A stretch of DNA of 36,871 bases, taken from the NCBI GenBank assembly GCA_001873295.1, contig MNYW01000082.1, positions 1-36,871 on the forward strand. The letters are read 5' to 3'. The DNA is from Nitrospirae bacterium CG2_30_70_394. GTDB lineage: Bacteria > CG2-30-53-67 > CG2-30-70-394. Of this stretch, positions 1 to 6,981 are shown one piece after another; the stretch's first letter is position 1; each line of letters begins with the position of its first letter. The translations under genes were made by a program, and so were the position numbers. The notes below the pieces were generated by a model. The model did not search any database and was not told the origin of the DNA. It saw only the letters and a program-made list of their open reading frames with translations.

Positions 1-1
1 G

Positions 2-601
2 GTGATGCAACCCGTCAGCATCACAACCACCCCGTCGTTGACGGTACAGGGTGCCTTCGAGAGCGGCTCGAACTCGATCGAGGTCGAGGCTGACCTCATC
101 CAGGTGGTCCTGTGCGTCAAGCCGGACCCCTTCATCACCTCCAGCTTCACCATCACCAACAGCAGCAGCGCCACCCAGACCTTCTCCTTCCTGTCGACCT
201 TACCGGTCTCGCCGGCGATTCCCTCCCCGACCGTGATGAACGGCCACATCAGCGGCACGGTGACCGACGCGAACAGCTCCGGCTCGGCCCTCGTCTCCAC
301 CAACGGTTCCGCCCCCCTCTACCAGGGATGGATCGATGGCGGCGTCGTGGGAACCACTGCCCTCTATTCCGATCCGTCCAGTTGGGGCACGGGCACCATC
401 CCCTATGTCTCCTTCGCCAGCCTGCCGGGCGGGGCGGTGGCGAGCGCGATCGGCATCCAGATCAACTTCACCCTCTCCGCGGGGGACAGCGTGACCCTCG
501 ACAGCTTCTTCGAGGTCCTCCCGGTGCCCGAGCCCGCCTCCGCGGGGCTGGTGGCGATCGCCTCGGCTGGCCTTGCCCTCCTGCACCGCCGGCGGGCGTA
601 G
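2..601 (+). CDS. PEP-CTERM sorting-domain protein, 5' end missing
   Basis: The reading frame is open to the left edge, so the real start and any signal peptide probably lie outside the window. The visible ~199 residues are rich in Ser, Thr, Gly and Ala with few charges, as in an exported beta-rich protein. The C-terminus has the tripartite PEP-CTERM signal: VPEPAS, then a short hydrophobic helix of small residues (GLVAIASAGLALL), then the basic end HRRRA. Known family role: exosortase EpsH/XrtA recognises this tail, cleaves it in the inner membrane, and the protein is released to the surface or matrix. The N-terminal part matches no family I recognise. A strong terminator follows 21 nt after the stop, so this is the last gene of its transcript. 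The first codon in the window (GTG, then ATG) should not be taken as the start. Confidence 0.75.
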   Translation: MMQPVSITTTPSLTVQGAFESGSNSIEVEADLIQVVLCVKPDPFITSSFTITNSSSATQTFSFLSTLPVSPAIPSPTVMNGHISGTVTDANSSGSALVSTNGSAPLYQGWIDGGVVGTTALYSDPSSWGTGTIPYVSFASLPGGAVASAIGIQINFTLSAGDSVTLDSFFEVLPVPEPASAGLVAIASAGLALLHRRRA

Positions 602-622
602 CTTCCACCTCGTCGACTTCCT

Positions 623-658
623 GGGGCGGCCCCCACCCGGGGGCCGCCCCCTTTTTTT
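623..658 (+). terminator. Rho-independent terminator after the PEP-CTERM gene
   Basis: A perfect 12-bp stem (623-634 with 639-650, GGGGCGGCCCCC) has a 4-nt loop (ACCC) and is followed by C and seven T. This is a textbook intrinsic terminator on the plus strand, 21 nt after the stop codon. Confidence 0.93.
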
Positions 659-880
659 GCCCGCGCCCAACGCGCCGGGTACGGGCGCGTTGGCTTGGGG
701 GCGCGGACCCGAGGGTTGCCCGCCGCCCACGGCGGGCGGTCGCGCGGCGCGCCGTGGGGGATGGGGCGGGGGAGGATGGCCGCGGAGGCGGCCCGACCTT
801 CCCGGCGTGGACGATGGCCCCCGTCGACCGCCGGACCGCCCCCATCCCCCCCAACCTGGGCGCGCCGGCGCGCCCGCGCC
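659..880. other. Gene-free GC-rich stretch with hairpins between convergent genes
   Basis: No convincing gene is present. The stretch holds a 10-bp hairpin (667-676 with 684-693, 7-nt loop), an 8-bp hairpin (718-725 with 730-737, 4-nt loop) and a perfect 18-nt palindrome at 858-875 just past the stop of the minus-strand permease gene. The palindrome could help end the permease transcript but has no T-tract, so the role is a guess. Confidence 0.5.
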
Positions 881-1930
881 TCAGCCGGCGGGGCGCGTTT
901 CCAGGTTGAGGGCGTCGAGGACCGACTTCACCACCACCGCCAGGGGCACCGCGAAGAAGGCGCCCCACACCCCCCACAAGGTGCCGAAGACGAGCAGCGC
1001 CAGGATAATCGCCGCAGGGTGGAGGTGGACCGCCTCGCCGACGACCACCGGCGCTAAGAGGTTGCCGTCGACCAGCTGGATCAGGCCGTAGGCGAGCAGC
1101 ACCCAGCCCGCATCCCAGGTGAACCCCCACTGGGCGAAGGCCAGCAGCGCCACCGGCACGGTCACCGCCAAGGCGCCGACGTACGGGATGAGGGCCGAAA
1201 CTCCGGAGATCAAGGCGAGGAGAAAGGCGTAGTGCAGTCCAAGGAGGGCAAACGCGATCTCGGTAATCACGGTGACGATCACCACCTCCCACAGCTTGCC
1301 GGTGATGTAGCGCCCCATCTGGCCGTCCACGTCCTTCAGGACCCGGTTGAGGAGGCCCTGGTCGCGCGGCCAATAGCGGCCGATCCAGGCGAGGATCTGC
1401 TCCTTGTCCTTGAGGAAGAAGAAGACCAGGAGGGTGACCAGGACGAGGTAGACGAGGAGGGTGACCAGCCCCGGGATCCCCTGCATGATCCCGCTCACCG
1501 CCGCCTGCCCCACCTCGCGGAGCTGGTCGGAGAGGCGCTGGGTCACCTCATTCATATAGCCGGCGCCGATCAGCCGGCGGGTCTCCTCCAGGCGCGCCGC
1601 CGCGGTCTCCTGGACCGCCGCGACGATCCGCGGCAGATCGCCCACCAGGGCGGTGAGTTGGCTGACCACCGCCGGCAACAACCACAGGAAGCCCCACAGG
1701 AGGACGAGGAAAAAGCCAAGGTAGAGGGCGGTAAAGGAGGCCCAGCGCGGCAACCCGAGGCGCCCGAGGGCGCGGATCATCCGCTCGAGGCAGTAGGCGA
1801 TCACCACCGCCGCCAAGAACGGCGCCATCGGCCCGGCGCAGCTGACCACCAGAACGAGGCCGACCCCGAGCACCCCGAGGAGGGCGAGGACCTGGCGATC
1901 GCGCAGCAGGGGGGGGACGAGGAAGGCCAT
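881..1930 (-). CDS. PerM / AI-2E exporter family membrane permease
   Basis: 349 residues from the ATG at 1930. It has the AI-2E/PerM layout: two N-terminal hydrophobic helices (about residues 11-45), a further helix pair (about 62-85), a soluble amphipathic stretch (about 85-150), then several C-terminal helices. These include VTLLVFFFLKDKEQIL and the family-typical region GVSALIPYVGALAVTVP, followed by GNLLAPVVVGEAV. Members export small molecules or ions (TqsA exports AI-2; others are Na+/H+ antiporters), and substrate cannot be read from sequence. A longer frame extends upstream, but its product is Arg/Gly/Pro-rich and not membrane-like, so I start at MAFLVPP. No clear Shine-Dalgarno site is visible. 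The gene is divergent from the FabX-like gene, with 173 nt between the two start codons. Confidence 0.85.
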   Translation of the reverse strand: MAFLVPPLLRDRQVLALLGVLGVGLVLVVSCAGPMAPFLAAVVIAYCLERMIRALGRLGLPRWASFTALYLGFFLVLLWGFLWLLPAVVSQLTALVGDLPRIVAAVQETAAARLEETRRLIGAGYMNEVTQRLSDQLREVGQAAVSGIMQGIPGLVTLLVYLVLVTLLVFFFLKDKEQILAWIGRYWPRDQGLLNRVLKDVDGQMGRYITGKLWEVVIVTVITEIAFALLGLHYAFLLALISGVSALIPYVGALAVTVPVALLAFAQWGFTWDAGWVLLAYGLIQLVDGNLLAPVVVGEAVHLHPAAIILALLVFGTLWGVWGAFFAVPLAVVVKSVLDALNLETRPAG

Positions 1931-2103
1931 GGCGAAGGCGGCGACGCGACCGCTCGCGCGCAACCGTACGGCCCGCGGTGGCCAGCGACAACCCCGCGGC
2001 CGCCCGCCACCGCGCCGCTTTTTCACTCCCCCTGGCCGGCGTAGTACTCTGGCCCGGTTCGCGGATTCCCGAACGCCACGCGGGCCCGAGGTCACCGACT
2101 TCC

Positions 2104-3189
2104 ATGAAGCTCCCCCATCTGAAGATCCGCAACATCGACGTCCCCCACCCGATCATCCAAGGCGGGATGGGGATCGGCGTCTCCTGGGAGCGGCTCGCCG
2201 GCAACGTGGCGAAGAACGGCTGCATCGGCATCATCTCCACCGTCTGCACCGGCTACCGCCACCCGAGTTTCGTGAAGATGAAGGGCGGCCGGCCGGTGAA
2301 GCCGGAAAATCTGCACAACGGCCCGGCCCTGACCAAGATCATCCACGACGCCAAGCTGATCGCCGGCGGCATGGGGGCGATCGGGGTGAACATCCTGTGC
2401 GCGATCACCGACTACGCGCGGGTGGTGACGGACTCGGTGGCCGCTGGCGCCCAGCTCATCATCTCCGGCGCCGGCCTGCCCCTGCGTCTGCCCGAGTACG
2501 TGGGAAGCGCGGACGTAGCCTTGCTGCCGATCATCTCCTCCGCGCGCGCCTTGAAGCTCATCTGCAAGAGCTGGCAGCGGCGTTACGACCGTCTGCCCGA
2601 CGCCGCGGTCCTCGAGGGGCCGCTCTCCGGCGGCCACCAGGGGTTCACCATGGAGCAGTGCGACGACCCCGCCTACCAGCTCGAAAATCTTCTGCCGCCG
2701 GTCCTCGAGGAGGCGAAGGTGTGGGGCGACATCCCGATCATCGTCGCTGGCGGAATCTGGGACCGCGCCGACATCGACAAATACCTGGCGATGGGCGCCG
2801 CCGGGGTGCAGATGGGGACGCGCTTCATCGGCACCTTCGAGTGCGACGCGGACGCCCACTTCAAGCAGGTGATCCTGGAGGCGAAGAAGGAAGACATCCA
2901 GCTCATCCACTCGCCGGTCGGCTATCCGGCGCGGGGCGTCATCACCCAGCTCCAGCACGACATGGCGTCGGGGACCGCGCCGCCGATCCAGTGCATCTCC
3001 AACTGCGTCACCCCATGTGACCACGGGCGTGAGGCGAAGGAGGTGGGGTTTTGCATCTCCGACCGCCTCGCCGACGCCCAGAAGGGGAAGGTGGAGACCG
3101 GCCTCTTCTTCTCCGGCTCCAACGGCTACCGCCTCGACCGGATCGTGCCGGTGAAGGAGCTCATCGCAGAGCTCACCGCCGAGACGTGA
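2104..3189 (+). CDS. fabX: FabX-like Fe-S flavoenzyme of the nitronate monooxygenase fold
   Basis: 361 residues. The FMN-dependent TIM-barrel family of 2-nitropropane dioxygenase/NMO enzymes is shown by IIQGGMGIGVSWERLAGNVA near the N-terminus, the catalytic-His motif GGHQGF (His178), AGGIWDRADID and the phosphate-binding GVQMGTRF. Five cysteines match the pattern I recall for Helicobacter pylori FabX: Cys247 in GTFEC, Cys297, Cys301 and Cys305 in CISNCVTPC, and Cys317 in VGFC. FabX is a decanoyl-ACP dehydrogenase/isomerase that carries a [4Fe-4S] cluster and makes unsaturated fatty acids. The C-terminal SGSNGYRLDRI also fits that group. I therefore infer an acyl-ACP role rather than nitronate oxidation; simple NMO activity remains the alternative. 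The ATG at 2104 opens the conserved MKLPHLKI; no clear Shine-Dalgarno site precedes it. The stop overlaps the next gene by 4 nt (GTGA). Confidence 0.82.
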   Translation: MKLPHLKIRNIDVPHPIIQGGMGIGVSWERLAGNVAKNGCIGIISTVCTGYRHPSFVKMKGGRPVKPENLHNGPALTKIIHDAKLIAGGMGAIGVNILCAITDYARVVTDSVAAGAQLIISGAGLPLRLPEYVGSADVALLPIISSARALKLICKSWQRRYDRLPDAAVLEGPLSGGHQGFTMEQCDDPAYQLENLLPPVLEEAKVWGDIPIIVAGGIWDRADIDKYLAMGAAGVQMGTRFIGTFECDADAHFKQVILEAKKEDIQLIHSPVGYPARGVITQLQHDMASGTAPPIQCISNCVTPCDHGREAKEVGFCISDRLADAQKGKVETGLFFSGSNGYRLDRIVPVKELIAELTAET

Positions 3190-3944
3190 GCCGCGCGGTC
3201 GCTACCCTGCGGTGGCGCGACCTCGCCGTCCTCGCGCTGCTAATCACCGCGCTCGCCGGCGCGACCGCCCTCCTCCTCACCCTCGGCGCGGGCCACGACG
3301 AGCCACGCGGCTGGCTACGCCTGGCGATCACCCTGTTGCTCCTCACCCTCCTCGCCAAGGGGTGCGCCCTGGCCCGCGGTCAGGCGGAGGAGCGCTACCG
3401 GCGGCTCTTCGAGGGGGTCGCGCGCCACACGGGCGGGGAGCTGGAGGTCATGGCGCACCCCGCCACCGGCGCGCTTCCTGCGCGCGGCGCGGCGACCACC
3501 ACCCTCTTCACCCTCCGCTGGCACCAGGCGGGCTACGCCTGCGCATGGTCCTTCGTGCGCGACCACCAGGGACGCACCACCACCGACCGCTTCCCGGTAC
3601 GGGTGGCATGTCGCAACCCGCGCCGTTGGAGTTGGTCGATCCGCCAGGACCTCACCCGCTCCCCCTTTCCCGACCCCCACGCCCCACCCACCGGTGACCG
3701 TGGTTTCGACGAACGGTACCGGGTGGTCGCCAGCCGCGAGGCCGCCCCCGCCCTCACCAGCGCCCGGATCCGCGACCGGCTCCTCACCCTCCACCCCCTC
3801 CTCCACCTGGACCTCGACGGCCGCCCGGACGCAATCGTCGCCACCCTCTACCACCCGACCACCGACCCCTACCCGTACCCCTACCTCTTCGAGCTCCTCA
3901 CCTGGCTGGCGGCGGCGCAGGAGGGGACCACCCCCCCCGAGTAG
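3186..3944 (+). CDS. Two-helix membrane protein of unknown function
   Basis: 252 residues from a GTG whose last two bases are shared with the upstream TGA stop (GTGA), so it is probably translationally coupled to the FabX-like gene. Two hydrophobic helices lie near the N-terminus (about residues 13-33 and 45-60) with a short loop between, followed by a soluble domain of about 190 residues rich in His, Arg, Pro and Thr. That domain contains paired aromatic/Pro runs such as DPYPYPYLFELL near the C-terminus. I recognise no family or catalytic motif. The close coupling suggests a membrane-side partner for fatty-acid or redox work, but this is inference only. After the stop the next feature is the terminator of the convergent ACT gene, so the two transcription units meet here. 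Confidence 0.6.
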   Translation: MSRAVATLRWRDLAVLALLITALAGATALLLTLGAGHDEPRGWLRLAITLLLLTLLAKGCALARGQAEERYRRLFEGVARHTGGELEVMAHPATGALPARGAATTTLFTLRWHQAGYACAWSFVRDHQGRTTTDRFPVRVACRNPRRWSWSIRQDLTRSPFPDPHAPPTGDRGFDERYRVVASREAAPALTSARIRDRLLTLHPLLHLDLDGRPDAIVATLYHPTTDPYPYPYLFELLTWLAAAQEGTTPPE

Positions 3945-3991
3945 GCCGGCGCTGGCCGTGGTGCGCGGGGGCCACGCAAGGCACGCGCAAC

Positions 3992-4025
3992 AAAAAGGCC
4001 CGTGGCCGCAGCGCGGCCACGGGCC
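3992..4025 (-). terminator. Rho-independent terminator of the ACT/H1-tail gene
   Basis: A perfect 13-bp stem (3997-4009 with 4013-4025) with a 3-nt loop. On the minus strand it is followed by five T (3992-3996). It lies 25 nt past the stop of the minus-strand ACT gene. On the plus strand it lacks a T-tract, so it serves the minus strand only. Confidence 0.9.
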
Positions 4026-4050
4026 TGATCACCCTCCACAACGCGCCGAG

Positions 4051-4662
4051 TTACGCCTTCTTCGCGGTGGCACGCTTCTTCGGGGCAGCCTTCTTCTTCG
4101 CCGTCGCCCGCTTCTTCGGGGCAGCCTTCTTCTTCGCCATCGCCCGCTTCTTCGTACCGGCCCGCTTCTTCGCGGTGGCGCGCTTCTTCGGGGCGGCCTT
4201 CTTCTTCGCGCCCGCCTTCCGCTTCGCGCCCGCCTTCTTCTTCGAAGCCGCCTGGAGCACCTGCACCGCCTTGTTGGAATCCTGGACCGAGTCGAAGGCG
4301 AGGTAGATCACCGCGTTGCGGCCCAGGGCCGCCGCCGAGTAGCCACGCAAATTGATCCCCGCCGCCGCCAGCTTGGTGCTGATCTCGGTGCACAGCCCCA
4401 TCTTGTTCGGCGCCACCACCCGCAGCGACCCCATGGTGTCCGCCTTGGCGAAGCCGGCGTTCTTCGCCACCCGCATCCCCTTGGCGCCGGAAATCGGCGC
4501 GACAAAGAGGACGCCGTTTTTCCCGTTCGTGTCCCGCCGCGCAATGATGAACTCGAGGTCCACCCCTGCGTTCGACAAGGCGGCGAGCTTCTCCGCCATC
4601 CCACCGGGCTCATCCTTGATCGAGCCCGCCCAGACGTTGACACGCGCTACGTTCATTGCCAT
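4051..4662 (-). CDS. Tandem ACT-domain protein with histone H1-like Lys/Ala tail
   Basis: 203 residues. Residues 3-60 and about 80-138 each read as an ACT domain: DEPGGMAEKLAALSNAGVD in the first, NKMGLCTEISTKLAAAGIN followed by LRGYSAAALGRNAVIYLAF in the second. ACT domains bind amino acids or other small ligands in regulatory proteins. Residues 141-203 are a basic low-complexity tail of about ten hexapeptides of the form A-x-x-K-K-[KR] (for example AAPKKR, ATAKKK), like histone H1 or bacterial AlgP/HupB tails that bind DNA without sequence preference. A strong AGGAGG lies 7 nt before the ATG at 4662 and fixes this start over an upstream ATG. The gene lies 97 nt after ruvB on the same strand and ends at its own terminator. 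I infer a ligand-responsive nucleoid protein; a tail recruited for RNA or polyanion binding is the alternative. Confidence 0.8.
   Translation of the reverse strand: MAMNVARVNVWAGSIKDEPGGMAEKLAALSNAGVDLEFIIARRDTNGKNGVLFVAPISGAKGMRVAKNAGFAKADTMGSLRVVAPNKMGLCTEISTKLAAAGINLRGYSAAALGRNAVIYLAFDSVQDSNKAVQVLQAASKKKAGAKRKAGAKKKAAPKKRATAKKRAGTKKRAMAKKKAAPKKRATAKKKAAPKKRATAKKA
4054..4242 (-). repeat. In-frame 18/36-bp repeats encoding the H1-like tail
   Basis: The DNA for the Lys/Ala tail is built of 18-bp units (six codons). Two 30-bp blocks are identical at 4073-4102 and 4109-4138 (36-bp offset), and a third at 4181-4210 differs by two bases. Such arrays tend to change copy number by slippage or recombination, so tail length may vary between strains. 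Confidence 0.85.
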
Positions 4663-4685
4663 GTCCTTCCCTCCTCTGTGGAGTG

Positions 4686-4718
4686 GGGCCCGCGGGCCCG
4701 TTGATGGTGGTACCGCCA
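4686..4718 (-). promoter_or_regulatory. Paired palindromes in the leader of the ACT/H1-tail gene
   Basis: Upstream of the Shine-Dalgarno site lie a perfect 14-nt palindrome (4686-4699, GGGCCCGCGGGCCC) and a near-perfect one around GGTACC (4705-4718, TGGTGGTACCGCCA). Either could be an operator or an RNA hairpin in the ruvB-ACT gap. No clear promoter was found beside them. Confidence 0.35.
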
Positions 4719-4759
4719 ATCGCGGTCGTTCGCTCCCCTTTCGGCAAGGAGCCTAGCGC

Positions 4760-5806
4760 CTACAGGTAGAGCATCTCTTGCGATCCCTCGCTCCCCTCGG
4801 GAGCCGAACGCCCGAGGGCCGCGTAGCCGGCGGCGGAGACAACCCGACCGCGCGGCGTCTTCTGTAAGAGTCCCTGGAGGATGAGGTAGGGCTCCACCAC
4901 ATCCTCCACCGTATCGCGCTCCTCGTTGACCGCCGCGGCGATGGTGGAGAGGCCCGCCGGGCCGCCGCCGTACTTGTCGATGAGGATCGTGAGGAGGTGG
5001 CGATCGAGGGCGTCGAGGCCGAGGCGATCGACGGCCAAGCGGGTGAGGGCACGATCCGCCACCGCACGGTCGATCCGCCCGTCCCCTTCCACCTCGGCGA
5101 AGTCACGCACCCGGCGCAGCAACCGGTTGGCGATGCGTGGCGTGCCGCGCGCCCGGCGGGCGATCTCGGCCGCGCCGTGGTCGCTGACAGAGCAGCCGAG
5201 GATGGTGGCGGAGCGGTTGCAGATGCGGGTGAGCTCGGCCGCGTCGTAGAACTCCATCCGGCCGATGATCCCGAAGCGATCGCGCAGGGGCGGCGTCAAA
5301 AGCCCCATGCGAGTGGTCGCCCCGACCAGGGTGAAGGGTGGCAGCGGCAACTTCACCGACCGCGCCGCCGGCCCCTCGCCGATGATCAGGTCGAGCTCGA
5401 AGTCCTCCATCGCCGGATAGAGGATCTCCTCCACCGTCGGCGAGAGGCGATGGATCTCGTCGATGAACAGGCAGTCGCCACGTTCGAGGTTGGTGAGCAG
5501 GGCCGCGAGGTCGCCGGGCTTCTCGATCACCGGCCCAGAGGTGACACGCAGGTTCGCCCCCATCTCGTGGGCGATGATGTGCGCCAGGGTGGTCTTGCCC
5601 AGCCCGGGCGGGCCGGAGAAGAGGCAGTGGTCAAGCGCCTCCCCGCGGCGGCGCGCCGCCTCGATGAAGACGCGCAGGTTGGCGACCAGGCCGGACTGCC
5701 CGACGTAGTCCGCGAGCCGCCTGGGCCGCAGGCCATCTTCCGCAACCCCGTCCCCGGGGACGGCGGCGGCAACGAGGAGCTCACTGCGCTCGATTGGCTC
5801 GGCCAT
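4760..5806 (-). CDS. ruvB: Holliday junction branch-migration ATPase RuvB
   Basis: 348 residues, the usual RuvB length. It is the AAA+ motor that drives branch migration of Holliday junctions with RuvA. Walker A is GPPGLGKTT (residues 65-73), Walker B is FIDEIH (114-119), sensor 1 is GATTRMG, and the arginine-finger region is RDRFGI. The C-terminal winged helix ([14 protein letters not shown] then [17 protein letters not shown]) is the DNA-binding domain. The N-terminal [12 protein letters not shown] is also family-typical. I start at MAEPIERSE (ATG 5806) because the upstream in-frame extension is not conserved-looking. It belongs with yebC-ruvC-ruvA but is separated from ruvA by about 600 nt, so it may have its own promoter; a weak -10 (TATAAA on the minus strand, 5846-5851) lies 40 nt upstream without a good -35. 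Confidence 0.97.
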   Translation of the reverse strand: MAEPIERSELLVAAAVPGDGVAEDGLRPRRLADYVGQSGLVANLRVFIEAARRRGEALDHCLFSGPPGLGKTTLAHIIAHEMGANLRVTSGPVIEKPGDLAALLTNLERGDCLFIDEIHRLSPTVEEILYPAMEDFELDLIIGEGPAARSVKLPLPPFTLVGATTRMGLLTPPLRDRFGIIGRMEFYDAAELTRICNRSATILGCSVSDHGAAEIARRARGTPRIANRLLRRVRDFAEVEGDGRIDRAVADRALTRLAVDRLGLDALDRHLLTILIDKYGGGPAGLSTIAAAVNEERDTVEDVVEPYLILQGLLQKTPRGRVVSAAGYAALGRSAPEGSEGSQEMLYL

Positions 5807-5965
5807 GGCGGCTTGCGTCTCGCATCCGGCGACACACGCGGCGCCTTTATACATTCATCGGCGCGTTGTGTCTTTTTTTTTGCAACACCGCTCAACCCCA
5901 CCGCCCGCACCGCCGCGCACGAGCGCGGACCTTGCCAGCGCATGAGCTGACCGACCTCGCCACAT

Positions 5966-5995
5966 CGCCGCCGCCCGTGCGCGCAAGGGCGGATT
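5966..5995. repeat. Palindromic intergenic repeat, copy 1
   Basis: A ~29-nt unit reading GCCGCCGCCCGTGCGCGC then AAGGGCGGATT. The ends CCGCCC and GGGCGG can pair across a 10-nt loop, as in REP-like elements. Copy 2 lies about 60 nt downstream and differs by one base. Confidence 0.7.
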
Positions 5996-6027
5996 GATCG
6001 CGCCGGAAGCGCGTCATTCCAGGGCAT

Positions 6028-6056
6028 GCCGCCGCCCGTGCGCGCGAGGGCGGATT
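6028..6056. repeat. Palindromic intergenic repeat, copy 2
   Basis: Second copy of the same unit (CCGCCC arm, 10-nt loop, GGGCGG arm, then ATT). It is preceded by GTCATTCCAGGGC, which resembles the edges of short palindromic repeats scattered in some proteobacterial genomes. That likeness is an impression, not a match I could test. Confidence 0.7.
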
Positions 6057-6402
6057 CTCGAACGCCAGCACCTCCCGCCCCGGTCCGTCACTTCGCCCGC
6101 GCGCGAGCGCGGACCGCGCGGTGGTACCGGCAAGGCACCGGACTTGCGCGCCCCGGCGCACGCGGAGAGGGCAGGCAAGCTCGCGCGTGTGCGACTGCCC
6201 CGCGCCGCGGGCGCGCACCGCGCGCAGGAGACGACGCGCAATCCCGCGCACGTAGCCATCGCCCAGCGGTCACGCGCGCGCCCAGCGAAGCCAGCGCGCC
6301 GCGCCTCGTGTTGGGGCCGCGCAATACGCCGCGAGCAGCCACGTGCAAAGGCGGAGGCAGGGTGCGGCGCGCGCTCGGACCGCGCGCGTCGGCGAGCCTC
6401 GC

Positions 6403-6981
6403 TCACCGCCCGAGCAACGCCAGGCCGTCGCGGATCCAGGCGTTGAGATCCGTTGCCCCGCCCTTGTCGCGCACCTTCTCCAGGGCGCGATCCACCACCT
6501 CCGGGCGGTAGCCGAGGTTGATCAGGGCCGAGCGCGCGTCCTGCTCGCTGTCGTGCGTGGGGCCTCCCTCCACCTCGCCCTTGCCCACCCGTTCGCGCAG
6601 TTCGAGGACCAGACGCTCGGCGGTCTTCTTGCCAATCCCGGGAACGGTGGCGAGACGGGCGGCGTCGCCGGCGCGGATCGCGCTAACCAGCGCGGCGCGC
6701 GACAATCCGGAGAGGAGCGCCAACGCGAGGCGCGGGCCGATCTTCTGCACGGTCAACAAGAGGCGGAAGAGGTGGCGCTCCTCCTCCGTAACGAAGCCGT
6801 AGAGGTGAATCGCGTCCTCGCGTACCTGGGTGTGGACGAACAGGGCGGCGCTCTCCCCCACCTCGGGCAGGCCAAGGAAGGTGGAGAGAGGACAGAGCAG
6901 GCGGTAGCCGACGCCGTGGCAGTCCACCACCACCTCCTCCGGCTGCTTCGCCAACAAAACACCGTGCAGGCGCGCGATCAC
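6403..6981 (-). CDS. ruvA: Holliday junction DNA helicase subunit RuvA
   Basis: 192 residues, the usual length. RuvA tetramers hold the four-way junction flat and load RuvB. The N-terminal OB fold begins IARLHGVLL and includes DCHGVGYRLLCP and the family-typical REDAIHLYGF. Helix-hairpin-helix motifs follow: VQKIGPRLALALLSG, then VPGIGKKTAERLVLELRER. The C-terminal RuvB-binding domain III is ARSALINLGYRPEVVDRAL. The start is a GTG at 6981 that overlaps the ruvC stop (GTGA), giving a 4-nt coupled junction; longer in-frame extensions upstream only shadow ruvC. The downstream neighbour ruvB is unusually far away. Confidence 0.97.
   Translation of the reverse strand: MIARLHGVLLAKQPEEVVVDCHGVGYRLLCPLSTFLGLPEVGESAALFVHTQVREDAIHLYGFVTEEERHLFRLLLTVQKIGPRLALALLSGLSRAALVSAIRAGDAARLATVPGIGKKTAERLVLELRERVGKGEVEGGPTHDSEQDARSALINLGYRPEVVDRALEKVRDKGGATDLNAWIRDGLALLGR

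Larger units (their letters stand above)
5807..6402. other. Non-coding gap inside the ruv cluster
   Basis: 596 nt without a supportable gene between ruvA and ruvB, which normally abut. Frames here give Arg/Ala/Pro-rich products with no family likeness. It contains a ten-T run (plus strand, near 5872-5881), two copies of a palindromic repeat (separate entries) and related degenerate CG-rich palindromes of the form CCGCGCnCGAGCGCGGAC (around 5912 and 6099). Confidence 0.6.

Noticed and set aside
4054-4242. The tail repeats of the ACT gene as a CRISPR-like array
   Set aside because: The 18/36-bp units are in frame, encode Lys/Ala hexads and have no unique spacers.
6014-6446. Overlapping frames of 120-160 codons in the ruvA-ruvB gap
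   Set aside because: They are Arg/Ala/Pro-rich in several frames at once, as expected for GC-rich non-coding DNA.
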